Assembly: GCF_003850045.1 (NCBI RefSeq)
Contig: NZ_RQJX01000008.1
Coordinates: forward strand, 62,001-126,000
Length of the DNA: 64,000 bases
Direction of reading: 5' to 3'
From: Aeromicrobium camelliae
GTDB taxonomy: Bacteria > Actinomycetota > Actinomycetes > Propionibacteriales > Nocardioidaceae
Shown: positions 18,537-27,142 of the stretch, in pieces
Layout of the letters: each line of letters begins with the position of its first letter
How positions within the stretch are numbered: position 1 is the first letter of the stretch
Program-made: the position numbers and the translations under genes
Notes under the pieces: generated by a model
What the model saw: only the letters and a program-made list of their open reading frames with translations
What the model was told of the DNA's origin: nothing
Database searches by the model: none

Positions 18537-19564
18537 GCCTCGATCCCGACCGCGTCGAGGACTTTGCCGGCGACCGCACGCACCATGCGCGAGCGCATCG
18601 GGCCACGTCCGCGTTCGACGTCCTGCCCGAGCGCCTTCGTGGGCCGGATCCTCGCCAAGACGGGCAGGCCCAGACCGCGTTCGACCTGCCCGGGCCCGAG
18701 ACCTCCGCTCACGGCACGGCTGATGACGAGCAGGCGGTCGCTGCGCCCCTCCAGTTCGGCCACGATCCGCTCAGCAGCGGCGAGCCCGGTGACGTGCTCG
18801 GGGACGACCAGCACGGCGGCCAACGAGCGGGACAGCAGATCGGCGCCGAGTCCCGGTAACCCGAGGGTGTGGCGCGGCAGATCCCCGACGACGAGATCGA
18901 AGCCTCGCTGCGCAGCGGTGAGCACGGGCCCGGGATCGAGAGACGCCCGGCCCGACCGGCCGAATGACAGCACGCGCGCTCCGCTGTGCGGTAACGCCTC
19001 GGACAGCGAGCGGGCGGCGACGTGCCCGTCGGTCAGGGTGATCTCGTCCCACCGGAGGCCCTCGCGGTGCTCGAAGCCGGCCACGAGATCGAGACCGGGG
19101 CCGTCCGGGTCGCCGTCGACGGCCAGCGCGCTGGCGCCGCGACGGTGCGCCAACTGCGCACACGCCACCACGAGGGTGGACGCCCCGACGCCGCCGCTCG
19201 CTCCCACGACCGCGAGGACGCAGGCCTCGCCGCGCCCGTCGACGGCGCGGGTCAGCGCACCGGTGACCGCGTCGTCCTCGTGCCGTTCCCACACTCCGAC
19301 CGCACCGAGGGCGAGCGCGTCGGCCCAGACCGCCGCGTCCGGCGACTCGGCGAGGACGAGCACGTGGTCACGCCGTGGCACAGCCAGCGACCGCACCCAC
19401 GCGAGTGCCGCAGCATCGACGATGACCGCCTCGGAACGTCGCCACGAGCGGTGCAGCGCATCGGGACCGTGGACGATGTCGACGTGGGCCTGCACGGCGG
19501 CGCCCCAGCGCTGGCCGCGCTCGGCGATGTCCGCCTGCTCGGTGACCACAGCGATCGATGACAT
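18533..19564 (-). CDS. ssd: Septum-site-determining protein Ssd / CpaE-like ParA ATPase
   Basis: 343 residues. A receiver-like N-terminal half (to about 120) is followed by a MinD/ParA domain with deviant Walker A VGASGGVGAST (the catalytic Lys positions are replaced) and DGDPDGPGLDL. It matches the Rv3660c/Ssd group that sits first in actinobacterial Tad operons and is thought to localise the pilus machine; the mycobacterial protein also affects septation. It is the first gene of the operon and diverges from the HAD gene. Confidence 0.85.
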   Translation of the reverse strand: MSSIAVVTEQADIAERGQRWGAAVQAHVDIVHGPDALHRSWRRSEAVIVDAAALAWVRSLAVPRRDHVLVLAESPDAAVWADALALGAVGVWERHEDDAVTGALTRAVDGRGEACVLAVVGASGGVGASTLVVACAQLAHRRGASALAVDGDPDGPGLDLVAGFEHREGLRWDEITLTDGHVAARSLSEALPHSGARVLSFGRSGRASLDPGPVLTAAQRGFDLVVGDLPRHTLGLPGLGADLLSRSLAAVLVVPEHVTGLAAAERIVAELEGRSDRLLVISRAVSGGLGPGQVERGLGLPVLARIRPTKALGQDVERGRGPMRSRMVRAVAGKVLDAVGIEA

Positions 19565-19689
19565 GACGCCACCGTGGCGGCGCCGGGCACGTGAGCGCTA
19601 GGGGCGAGGGCGCTGCTGTGGACAGGTGCGGAGCGCGACATTCTGTGGACGACGCGCGCGAACCGGCGCGGTACGTCGGGGCCAGCCAT

Positions 19690-19695
19690 TACGCT
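19690..19695 (+). promoter_or_regulatory. -10 box (TACGCT) of leaderless HAD gene
   Basis: TACGCT ends 6 nt before ATG 19702, with no ribosome-binding site between. Confidence 0.5.
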
Positions 19696-19701
19696 GACCT
19701 C

Positions 19702-20499
19702 ATGGGGCGCGCGGCAGCCTTCTTCGACCTGGACAAGACGATCATCGCCAGGTCCAGCACTCTTGCGTTCAGCCGTCCGCTGTTCGCCGAGGGCCTGCTC
19801 ACCCGGCGCGCAGTATTGCGCAGCGCGTACGCCCAATTCGTGTTCGCCTCCAGCGGTGCCGACCACGAGCAGATGGAGGCCATGCGCTCCTACCTGACGA
19901 GCATGGTCGCCGGCTGGGACGTCGAGACGGTTCGCCAGGTGGTCTCCGAGACCCTGCACGACATCATCGACCCGATCGTCTACGCCGAGGCCGTCGAACT
20001 CATCGAGTCGCACCACGCTGCCGGTCGCGACGTCGTCATCGTCTCCGCGTCCGGCAGCGAGGTCGTCGAACCCATCGGCGCGATGCTCGGCGTGGACCGC
20101 GTCATCGCGACGCAGCTCGAGATCGAGGACGGCCGGTACACCGGAGAGATCCTCGAGTACGCCTACGGGCCGGGGAAAGCGCGCCTGATCCGCGAACTCG
20201 CCCAGACCGAGGGCTACGACCTCGACGCGAGCTTCGCCTACTCCGACTCCGAGACCGACATCGCGATGCTCGAGACCGTCGGTCACCCGTTCGCGGTCAA
20301 CCCCGACAAGGTGCTGCGGCAGCGCGCGGAGGCCGAGGGGTGGCCCGTGCTCACGTTCGCCCGGCCCGTGGCCTTGCAGAATCCGCTGGCTCTCAGTACT
20401 CCGACCGGCAAGGCCATGGCTGCGGTGGGCGCGGCGGCATCGGTCTCTCTGGTCGGTGCCGCGATCGCGGGGATACTGTCCCGCCGCCGCAACTTGTGA
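19702..20499 (+). CDS. HAD-IB family phosphatase (SerB-like, Rv3661-like)
   Basis: 265 residues from ATG 19702. HAD motif I FFDLDKT (Asp9, Asp11), motif II VIVSASGSE, motif III near GPGKARLI and motif IV YSDSETDIAML. The helical cap insertion fits the HAD-IB group. A C-terminal hydrophobic segment (last ~30 residues, ending SRRR) would anchor it to the membrane. These proteins are often labelled phosphoserine phosphatase but usually lack proof. Its stop codon lies within a perfect Crp-type palindrome, and the following spacer is the Ms1-RNA position. Confidence 0.85.
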   Translation: MGRAAAFFDLDKTIIARSSTLAFSRPLFAEGLLTRRAVLRSAYAQFVFASSGADHEQMEAMRSYLTSMVAGWDVETVRQVVSETLHDIIDPIVYAEAVELIESHHAAGRDVVIVSASGSEVVEPIGAMLGVDRVIATQLEIEDGRYTGEILEYAYGPGKARLIRELAQTEGYDLDASFAYSDSETDIAMLETVGHPFAVNPDKVLRQRAEAEGWPVLTFARPVALQNPLALSTPTGKAMAAVGAAASVSLVGAAIAGILSRRRNL

Positions 20500-20510
20500 T
20501 TCAGGTCACA
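20495..20510. promoter_or_regulatory. Perfect Crp-type palindrome
   Basis: TGTGATTCAGGTCACA matches the actinobacterial Crp consensus TGTGA-N6-TCACA at all ten fixed positions. It overlaps the HAD stop codon and precedes the putative Ms1-like RNA promoter. The window's own crp gene encodes a suitable regulator. Confidence 0.6.
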
Positions 20511-20528
20511 CTCGGGCATGCTGGAGTC

Positions 20529-20710
20529 AGCACCACTCCGAGCACCCGGAACCCGGTACCCACGCGGCGATCAACCCGTGCACAGGGAAATCGTCTCGGG
20601 ATACCCGCATCGCGGCCCCGCGGCGATGATTTGACGGAAGCACGCCTGGTAGCCAGGTTTCCGGGTCGGCGGCGTCACTCTCTACGCGAGGGCGGCGCCG
20701 CCACTTCTGT
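20529..20710 (+). ncRNA. Probable Ms1/6S-like RNA (position of M. tuberculosis ncRv13661/MTS2823)
   Basis: Ends approximate. The spacer between a Rv3661-like gene and the convergent downstream gene is where mycobacteria encode Ms1, an abundant RNA that binds core RNA polymerase. The sequence shows a possible promoter (TTGTGA 20494-20499, 17 nt, CATGCT 20517-20522), a long-range closing stem ACCCGGAA/TTCCGGGT (20544-20551 with 20659-20666), an inner CCTGG-TAG-CCAGG hairpin, and a GC-rich 3' stem GGCGGCG/CGCCGCC (20668-20674 with 20696-20702). A rod with a large central loop fits a 6S-like fold. No open frame on either strand looks coding. Confidence 0.5.
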
Positions 20711-20725
20711 CACGCCACCTCCGGA

Positions 20726-21439
20726 TCACCGCGCGAGCGGCGAGGCTTCGGCGGCGCGGGTCGCTGCCTCTGCCGCGTGCAGCAGCCACTGGTGCACGCC
20801 CGTCTCCTCGCGTCCGTAGCCCTTCAATGCGGCGAAGTACGCGGGCGCGTCTCCCACATGGCCCGCCTCCGGCACCGTGACCGAGGCAGGATCAACCCCC
20901 TTCGCGACCCACACGAGCCGCTCGGCCGCGCGCGCCACCACGCCGTTGTGCGACACGAACGCGCCGGCGTCGGCGATCTCGGCGTGCACGAGTGCGGCGA
21001 CGACGAGCGCCGGCGCCCGGGTGGGCGTCGCGAGCATCCGGGCGAGGGCGGTCAGGCGGGCCACGCCGTCGGGGTTGATCGGCCGGCCGAGGTCCTCGTC
21101 GGGGACGCTCCCGGCAGCGGCGATCGCATGGAGCCGGGCAAGCGCCTGCACCGGCGACCGCTGCCACGTCGGCAGCAGGCCGAGCAGCTCGGTCGACAGC
21201 CGCACCGCGCCTCGAGCCGTCGCGTCACCTTCGCCCGCGGACAGCTCATCGACGGAGTAGGACGATCCCTCGAGCGAGGCCGTGGCCCACGCCCCGAGCA
21301 GGAGCGCACGGGCTGTGTCCTCGGGTGTGCTGCGGCGCAGACCACGGTCGCGGAGCACCGCGTCGATGCCGTCACGAGCGGCGTTGAACGCCGAGGGGAC
21401 GCCTTCGAGCGAGGCCGCAGCGATGAACGGATCGGACAC
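20726..21439 (-). CDS. Degenerate Fic-fold protein (actinobacterial 'oxidoreductase'/Rv3662c position)
   Basis: 237 residues from GTG 21439; homologues are often mislabelled oxidoreductase. The N-terminus TASLEGSSYSVDEL looks like the inhibitory (S/T)xxxE(G/N) helix of Fic proteins. The region HAEIADAGAFVSHNGVVAR aligns with the Fic core HPFxDGNGRxxR, keeping Phe, Asn, Gly and the last Arg but lacking the catalytic His, the acidic residue and the phosphate-binding Arg. It is therefore probably a non-enzymatic Fic descendant. It diverges from the methyltransferase gene and converges on the Ms1-like RNA. Confidence 0.6.
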   Translation of the reverse strand: MSDPFIAAASLEGVPSAFNAARDGIDAVLRDRGLRRSTPEDTARALLLGAWATASLEGSSYSVDELSAGEGDATARGAVRLSTELLGLLPTWQRSPVQALARLHAIAAAGSVPDEDLGRPINPDGVARLTALARMLATPTRAPALVVAALVHAEIADAGAFVSHNGVVARAAERLVWVAKGVDPASVTVPEAGHVGDAPAYFAALKGYGREETGVHQWLLHAAEAATRAAEASPLAR

Positions 21440-21475
21440 GCCCGAAGCGTACCTTCCGGGTCTCCCGAGCCCCGA

Positions 21476-21481
21476 TACGCT
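21476..21481 (+). promoter_or_regulatory. -10 box (TACGCT) of leaderless methyltransferase gene
   Basis: TACGCT ends 6 nt before GTG 21488. Confidence 0.5.
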
Positions 21482-21487
21482 CGCAGG

Positions 21488-22171
21488 GTGAACGATGTCG
21501 TCCCCGTGGCCCGGGCCATGAAATGGCTGGTCGGTGACCGGCTCGCCCTCGTGCTGCACATCGGCGACGGGCCGCTCGCCTACGAGCTGGCCGACCAGGG
21601 GCACGACGTCACGATCGTCGGCGATGACGTCACCACGATCCGCCACCGGCACATCGCCTATGTCCGCTCGCAAGGCGACTACCTGCCGTTCCGCTCCCGC
21701 AGCTTCGACGCCGTCGTCGCCCCCGAGCTCAATGACGAGGTGGCCGCCCTGGCCGAGTACGCCCGCGTGCTGGTCGACGACGGACTCCTCTCCACGATGG
21801 CCCGCCGCTACGACGACTCCATCCCATGGATGCGCAAGCTCCGCACCATCACGGGCGACCGCTCCGGATCGATCGCACCGGTCGACACCTTCACCGCCTC
21901 CGGACTCTTCCATCCGCCAGAGAGCCAGGAGTTCAACGCCTGGCAGGAGCTCGACTTCCCCACCCTCATGCGGTTCGCCGAGTCGACCAAGCACCCGACC
22001 GTGCCGGGCTCGGCACTGAGCGCGGTGCACGACCTGTGGCGGGAGTACGGCGAGCAGACCGGGTCGCTTCGCCTGCGGCACGAGACCCAGTGCCTGCGCG
22101 CCCGCGTGGACAAGTCCCAGCTGGCCGCCGAGCCGGAGCCGCCGGACACGGTGCTCATCGACTTCCACTGA
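21488..22171 (+). CDS. SAM-dependent methyltransferase-like protein
   Basis: 227 residues from GTG 21488. Reads ALVLHIGDGPLAYELADQGHDVTIVGDD, a motif I in which the usual Glu/Asp-x-Gly pattern is loose (IGDG), then QGDYLPFRSRSFDAVVAP, the post-I/motif IV stretch typical of methyltransferase_11-type proteins. The C-terminal half is not recognised. The substrate is unknown. The leaderless start is supported by TACGCT at -12. The kinase gene follows after 4 bp, so the two may be co-transcribed. Confidence 0.65.
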   Translation: MNDVVPVARAMKWLVGDRLALVLHIGDGPLAYELADQGHDVTIVGDDVTTIRHRHIAYVRSQGDYLPFRSRSFDAVVAPELNDEVAALAEYARVLVDDGLLSTMARRYDDSIPWMRKLRTITGDRSGSIAPVDTFTASGLFHPPESQEFNAWQELDFPTLMRFAESTKHPTVPGSALSAVHDLWREYGEQTGSLRLRHETQCLRARVDKSQLAAEPEPPDTVLIDFH

Positions 22172-22175
22172 GCCG

Positions 22176-23306
22176 ATGGCCGACCTCCTGTTGCTCGCGG
22201 CACTCCTGCTCGCCGTCGTCGTCACGGCGCTGCTGCTGCGCTGGTGGCTGCTGGGACGCCGGACGGGGCTCGGCTCCCCGGAGGAACGCGCGACGTACGC
22301 GACGCTCCACACCGCCTCGCTCGCGGCGCCGGCGCTCCGCGGCGGACTCACCGCCGACACCGCGAGCCGCGCCCTCCCCTACCTTCGCTCGCTGCTCGGC
22401 GCACGCACCGTCGGTCTCACCGACTCGCACGGCCCGCTCGCGTGGACGGGTGGCGACGCGTGGGACCAGGCCGGATCGGTCGTGGCGGACGTGCTCGACA
22501 GCGGCCGTCCCCAGGCGTCCGGGCATGTCATCGTCGCGCCGCTGACCGTGGAGGACCGCGTCGTCGGCACGATCGTCGCGGTCGACGACGCTCCGTCGGC
22601 CGGGCTTGCACGTACCGCGACCGAGGTCGCCCGTTGGGTGTCGAGCCAGCTGGAGCTCGCCGAACTCGACGCCTCGCGCACGGCCCTCATGGAGGCCGAG
22701 CTGCGCGCGCTGCGTGCCCAGATCTCACCGCACTTCATCTACAACTCGCTCGGCGCGATCGCCTCGTTCGTGCGCACGGATCCCGAGCGTGCCCGTGAAC
22801 TTCTGCTCGAGTTCGCCGACTTCACCCGGTACTCGTTCCGTCAGCACGGCGAATTCACGACGCTCGCGGAGGAACTGCGGTCGATCGAGCGCTACCTCGT
22901 GCTCGAGAAGGCCCGCTTCGGCGATCGGCTTCGCGTCGTCACCCGAGTGGCGCCGGAAGTCCTGAACGTGACGGTGCCGTTCTTGTCGGTGCAGCCGCTG
23001 GTGGAGAACGCCGTGCGGCATGGGCTGGAGAAGAAGGACGGCACCGGCACCATCACCGTCGTCGCCGAGGACGCCGGCGCCGAATGCGTCATCACGATCG
23101 AGGACGACGGCGTCGGCTCGGACCCCGACACCGTGCGCGACGCGCTCTCAGGGCGGACCGGCTCGCCCTCAGTCGGACTGGCCAATGTCGACGAGCGACT
23201 GCGCACCGTCTACGGCAACGATCACGGCATCGTCGTCGAGACCGGCGTCGGCCTCGGCACCAAAGTGACCGTGCGTGTGCCGAAGTTCGCGCCCGGCGTC
23301 GAGTGA
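22176..23306 (+). CDS. LytS-type sensor histidine kinase
   Basis: 376 residues. One N-terminal membrane helix (about 3-24), a GAF-like domain (about 45-160), then the His_kinase module with ISPHFIYNSL (phospho-acceptor His186) and an HATPase domain (QPLVENAVRHG, EDDGVGSDP, VGLANVDERL). It lacks the multi-helix sensor of true LytS/BtsS, so the signal is probably bound by the GAF domain. The likely partner is the LytTR regulator at 28466, which is normally adjacent in relatives but is separated here by about 5.2 kb. Confidence 0.9.
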   Translation: MADLLLLAALLLAVVVTALLLRWWLLGRRTGLGSPEERATYATLHTASLAAPALRGGLTADTASRALPYLRSLLGARTVGLTDSHGPLAWTGGDAWDQAGSVVADVLDSGRPQASGHVIVAPLTVEDRVVGTIVAVDDAPSAGLARTATEVARWVSSQLELAELDASRTALMEAELRALRAQISPHFIYNSLGAIASFVRTDPERARELLLEFADFTRYSFRQHGEFTTLAEELRSIERYLVLEKARFGDRLRVVTRVAPEVLNVTVPFLSVQPLVENAVRHGLEKKDGTGTITVVAEDAGAECVITIEDDGVGSDPDTVRDALSGRTGSPSVGLANVDERLRTVYGNDHGIVVETGVGLGTKVTVRVPKFAPGVE

Positions 23307-23341
23307 GCCCGAACTCGCGGCTTCCGTGCGGCTTCGGCACG

Positions 23342-24811
<1,470 letters not shown>

Positions 24812-24819
24812 CCCGGGCC

Positions 24820-24904
24820 GGGCGGTGAGTTAGCGTCCGATTTTTCCGGCCACCGGTGATCTAGCGTCCATTTCGGGGCACTGAACGGACGCTGAGTCAC
24901 CGCC
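24820..24904. repeat. Palindromic repeat cluster A-left (three type-A units)
   Basis: Three copies of a ~20-bp unit: GGCGGTGAGTTAGCGTCCGA (24821-24840, +), CGGTGATCTAGCGTCCATTT (24854-24873, +) and an inverted copy ending GTCACCGCC (24883-24904, -). The inverted copy contains the stop codon of the DUF559 gene (24897-24899). First and third units could form a large hairpin between two convergent genes. Confidence 0.85.
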
Positions 24905-25835
24905 GCTGTCGAGTCGCACTGCGGACAGGACGGAAAAGCGAGTTCCACAGGGCGCCGAAGACAGGAGCGGGTCCGTCGTAACCTCGCTCGCGCAGCAGGT
25001 GGTGCACGCGCGTGACGAGCGCGCGAGGACGCGCCGCCATCGACGCCGTGATCTGCACGTACGCGAGCGACAGCGCCCGAAATTGGGAGTAGCGCTCGAT
25101 GTCGCGAGCGAACTGACCGGTGTCGAACGCATGCTGACGGCCCTCGTACTCCAGCGCGAGCCACCAGGCGCGGTACAGCAGGTCGACGATGCCGACGAGC
25201 TGGTCGCCGTCGTACACGGGAGCGTTCGGCTCGGGGCTGGGAAGTCCGGCGAAGACCAGATACGCGCGTACCTCTGACTCCTTCGGCGAGGCACTCCGCG
25301 CGTCGAGCCACGGCACGACACGCGTCGCTTGCGCGGCTCCCGGGCGCCAGGATTGCTCACGCGCAAGCCAGACCACCTCCTCGATCGTCATCAGCTCGCG
25401 CTGCAAGAGCCAATCGCCGACGACGATGAGGTCGACCAACCGTTCGGTTGCGCACGCCTGAATGAACGCGGCGGCGGGGGTGACCCCGATGTCATCGACC
25501 GGCGGCATGACCTCCGTGCGATGGAGGAACACCTTCGGAAGGTCGAGGTGAAGGTCTCCCGCCACCGTGAAGTGGAACGGTGCCGAAGACCCGAGCTCGA
25601 GCCCGAGGTAATGGATGCGGCTGAGGTGACTCAGCTTCGCCCGCTCCGGAAGTGCGAGGCGAGCCGCGTCGAGCCAATGCCGGTGCGTGAGGGGTTGATC
25701 GGCGACGGCCCAGACGCGCGGTAGAAGCCGGACGAAACGCTTGCCACGCAACATCTTCTCGGTGACGCCGAGTTCTCGAGCCTGTTCCACAGTGAACGGG
25801 CCGCTCATGAGAGCCTCCGGAATCGGTCGAGTCAT
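24897..25835 (-). CDS. DUF559-type endonuclease-fold protein with AbiEi-like N-terminus (copy A)
   Basis: 312 residues from ATG 25835; a GTG 12 codons upstream is possible. N-terminal winged-helix-like part (FTVEQARELGVTEKMLRGKRF) resembles the AbiEi antitoxin family. The C-terminal third is a Vsr/DUF559 nuclease fold with a PD-(D/E)XK pattern: SPKESEVR (Glu about 186), GIVDLLYR (Asp about 214), LALEYEGRQH (Glu about 225). A paralogue lies at 55141-56046 with the same order. No AbiEii toxin is adjacent. Inverted repeat units flank the gene on both sides. Confidence 0.75.
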   Translation of the reverse strand: MTRPIPEALMSGPFTVEQARELGVTEKMLRGKRFVRLLPRVWAVADQPLTHRHWLDAARLALPERAKLSHLSRIHYLGLELGSSAPFHFTVAGDLHLDLPKVFLHRTEVMPPVDDIGVTPAAAFIQACATERLVDLIVVGDWLLQRELMTIEEVVWLAREQSWRPGAAQATRVVPWLDARSASPKESEVRAYLVFAGLPSPEPNAPVYDGDQLVGIVDLLYRAWWLALEYEGRQHAFDTGQFARDIERYSQFRALSLAYVQITASMAARPRALVTRVHHLLRERGYDGPAPVFGALWNSLFRPVRSATRQRR

Positions 25836-25920
25836 GCCCTCAGTGAGCACCGGAAGGCTCACCCTCTCCACCCCTGCTCGCGCGCCCTGTGGATAGCCCG
25901 AGGCTGGGGACAGTCAGCAG

Positions 25921-26004
25921 GGCGGTGGGTGTGCGTCCATTTCGCTCGCGGAAACGGACGGATACCCACCGGCGCCGCCGGAGAACGGACGCTAAGTCAC
26001 CGCC
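25921..26004. repeat. Palindromic repeat cluster A-right (three type-A units)
   Basis: Units at 25921-25944 (+, GGCGGTGGGTGTGCGTCCAT), 25951-25971 (-) and 25983-26004 (-, GAACGGACGCTAAGTCACC then GCC). The last is 21/22 identical to the right arm of cluster A-left and about 20/22 identical, inverted, to its left arm, so the DUF559 gene is bracketed. It also carries the bioQ stop codon (25997-25999). Confidence 0.85.
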
Positions 26005-26488
26005 CCAGGCCGGCGAGGATGAGGGTGAGGCCTCGGTCGAAGGAGGGATCGAGATCGGGGTCCTCGTCGATGGCGCCGACGGCGCTGGCCTGGCGGTGCG
26101 TCTGGGTCGACTGGGCGTGCCCGAAGACGTAGAGCAGCAGGGTGCGCGCCGCGTCGTCGCCGACGAGGTCCGCGAGACGTTTCTGCACCTCGGACACACC
26201 GAGCCGGAAGGCCGAGGCGGTCGCCACCACCTCGGCGCCGTCGCGGATCGCGAGCATGGCGTCACGCAACGCGTGGCACAGCGCCCGCGGGTCCTCCCCG
26301 TCCACGTCGCGGACGATCTCGTCGGCCATCAGGGCGAGCAGCGACTGCTTGTTCGGAACGTGGTGGTACAGGGCACTGGGCTGCACCTCGAGCTCCGCCG
26401 CCACCCGCCGCATCGAGCAGAACTCCAAGCCGTACGAGTCCAGCACGCGCAGTGCCGCGGCGACGACATCGGGGAGGCTGTTGGCCAT
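25997..26488 (-). CDS. bioQ: TetR-family repressor, probable BioQ
   Basis: 163 residues from ATG 26488, with TAGGAT on the minus strand 6 nt upstream (leaderless). N-terminal HTH: SMRRVAAELEVQPSALYHHVPNKQSLL. It diverges from bioY, and two TGAAC-N3-GTTCA palindromes lie between the genes, closely matching the BioQ operator reported for Corynebacterium (TGAAC-N3-GTTAC). Most likely it represses biotin uptake and itself. Its stop codon lies inside the type-A repeat, which supplies the last Arg codon and stop. Confidence 0.75.
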   Translation of the reverse strand: MANSLPDVVAAALRVLDSYGLEFCSMRRVAAELEVQPSALYHHVPNKQSLLALMADEIVRDVDGEDPRALCHALRDAMLAIRDGAEVVATASAFRLGVSEVQKRLADLVGDDAARTLLLYVFGHAQSTQTHRQASAVGAIDEDPDLDPSFDRGLTLILAGLGR

Positions 26489-26509
26489 GGCGCCATCCTA
26501 TCGGCTAGC

Positions 26510-26539
26510 CTGAACAGCGTTCAGGTGAACACCGTTCAG
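26510..26539. promoter_or_regulatory. Tandem BioQ-type operators
   Basis: CTGAACAGCGTTCAG (26510-26524, perfect palindrome) abuts GTGAACACCGTTCAG (26525-26539). A bioY -10 hexamer TAGCCT (26506-26511) overlaps the first, and the bioQ -10 (26495-26500, minus) is 10 bp away, so binding would block both promoters. Confidence 0.75.
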
Positions 26540-26554
26540 TCGCCGAGGAGCCCC

Positions 26555-27142
26555 ATGTCCGAGACCGCCACCGCGCCCCGCCGCGGCACCACGACCGACC
26601 TCGCCCTCGTCGCCTCGTTCGCGGCGCTCATCGCGGCGTGCTCGCTGCTGCCGGCGATCAACGTCGGCGCGGGGCTCGTGCCGATCACCCTGCAGACGTT
26701 CGGTGTCCTGCTCACGGGGGCCGTCCTCGGGGCGAAACGCGGCTTCCTGGCCGTGCTGCTCTACCTCGCCGTCGGCGCCGTCGGCATCCCGGTCTTCGCG
26801 GGTGGAGCCGCCGGCCTGGCGCCGTTCGCCGGTCCGACCGTCGGGTACCTGGCGGGCTTCCCGCTCGCGGCGGCCCTGTGCGGAGCCATCGTCGAGCGGC
26901 TCCCGCGCGGCAAGATCGCCACCAGCGTGCCTCTGGTGTTCCTCGCCGGGCTCGGCAGCAGCGCGCTACTCATCCATACGCTCGGCATCGCCGGGCTGAT
27001 GTGGCGCGCCGACCTCAGTCTCGCGGCGGCCTTCACCACCGACGTCGTGTTCTGGCCCGGTGACGTCGTGAAGAATCTCCTCATGGCCTTCGTCGCGACC
27101 GCAGTGCACCGCGCCTTCCCCGATCTGCTGCCCCGCCGGTGA
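26555..27142 (+). CDS. bioY: Biotin transporter substrate-binding membrane protein BioY
   Basis: 195 residues from ATG 26555, preceded by GAGGAG. Six-helix S component of an energy-coupling-factor importer; VPITLQTFGVLLTGAVLG with GFLAVLLYLAVGAVGIPVF is the BioY signature. The stop overlaps the bioM start by 4 bp (GTGA). BioY binds biotin and works with BioM and BioN. Confidence 0.95.
   Translation: MSETATAPRRGTTTDLALVASFAALIAACSLLPAINVGAGLVPITLQTFGVLLTGAVLGAKRGFLAVLLYLAVGAVGIPVFAGGAAGLAPFAGPTVGYLAGFPLAAALCGAIVERLPRGKIATSVPLVFLAGLGSSALLIHTLGIAGLMWRADLSLAAAFTTDVVFWPGDVVKNLLMAFVATAVHRAFPDLLPRR

Larger units (their letters stand above)
24820..26004. mobile_element. Putative ~1.19-kb DUF559 element bracketed by type-A repeats
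   Basis: Repeat clusters A-left and A-right enclose DUF559 copy A between the convergent guaB1 and bioQ genes. Outer units are inverted and about 20/22 identical. Same design as the copy-B element but with a different repeat sequence and three units per side. Confidence 0.45.

Noticed and set aside
20500-20725. Possible ydaO-type cyclic di-AMP riboswitch in the HAD/Fic spacer
   Set aside because: No downstream gene on either strand for it to control, and the conserved ydaO core was not found; the Ms1 locus explanation fits better.
24897-25835. Complete AbiE-type toxin-antitoxin module
   Set aside because: No AbiEii nucleotidyltransferase toxin adjoins either DUF559/AbiEi-like gene, and both proteins carry their own C-terminal nuclease fold.
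24820-26004. CRISPR array from the repeated ~20-bp units
   Set aside because: Units are palindromic, in mixed orientation, few and unevenly spaced, with no spacer-like variable segments and no cas genes.
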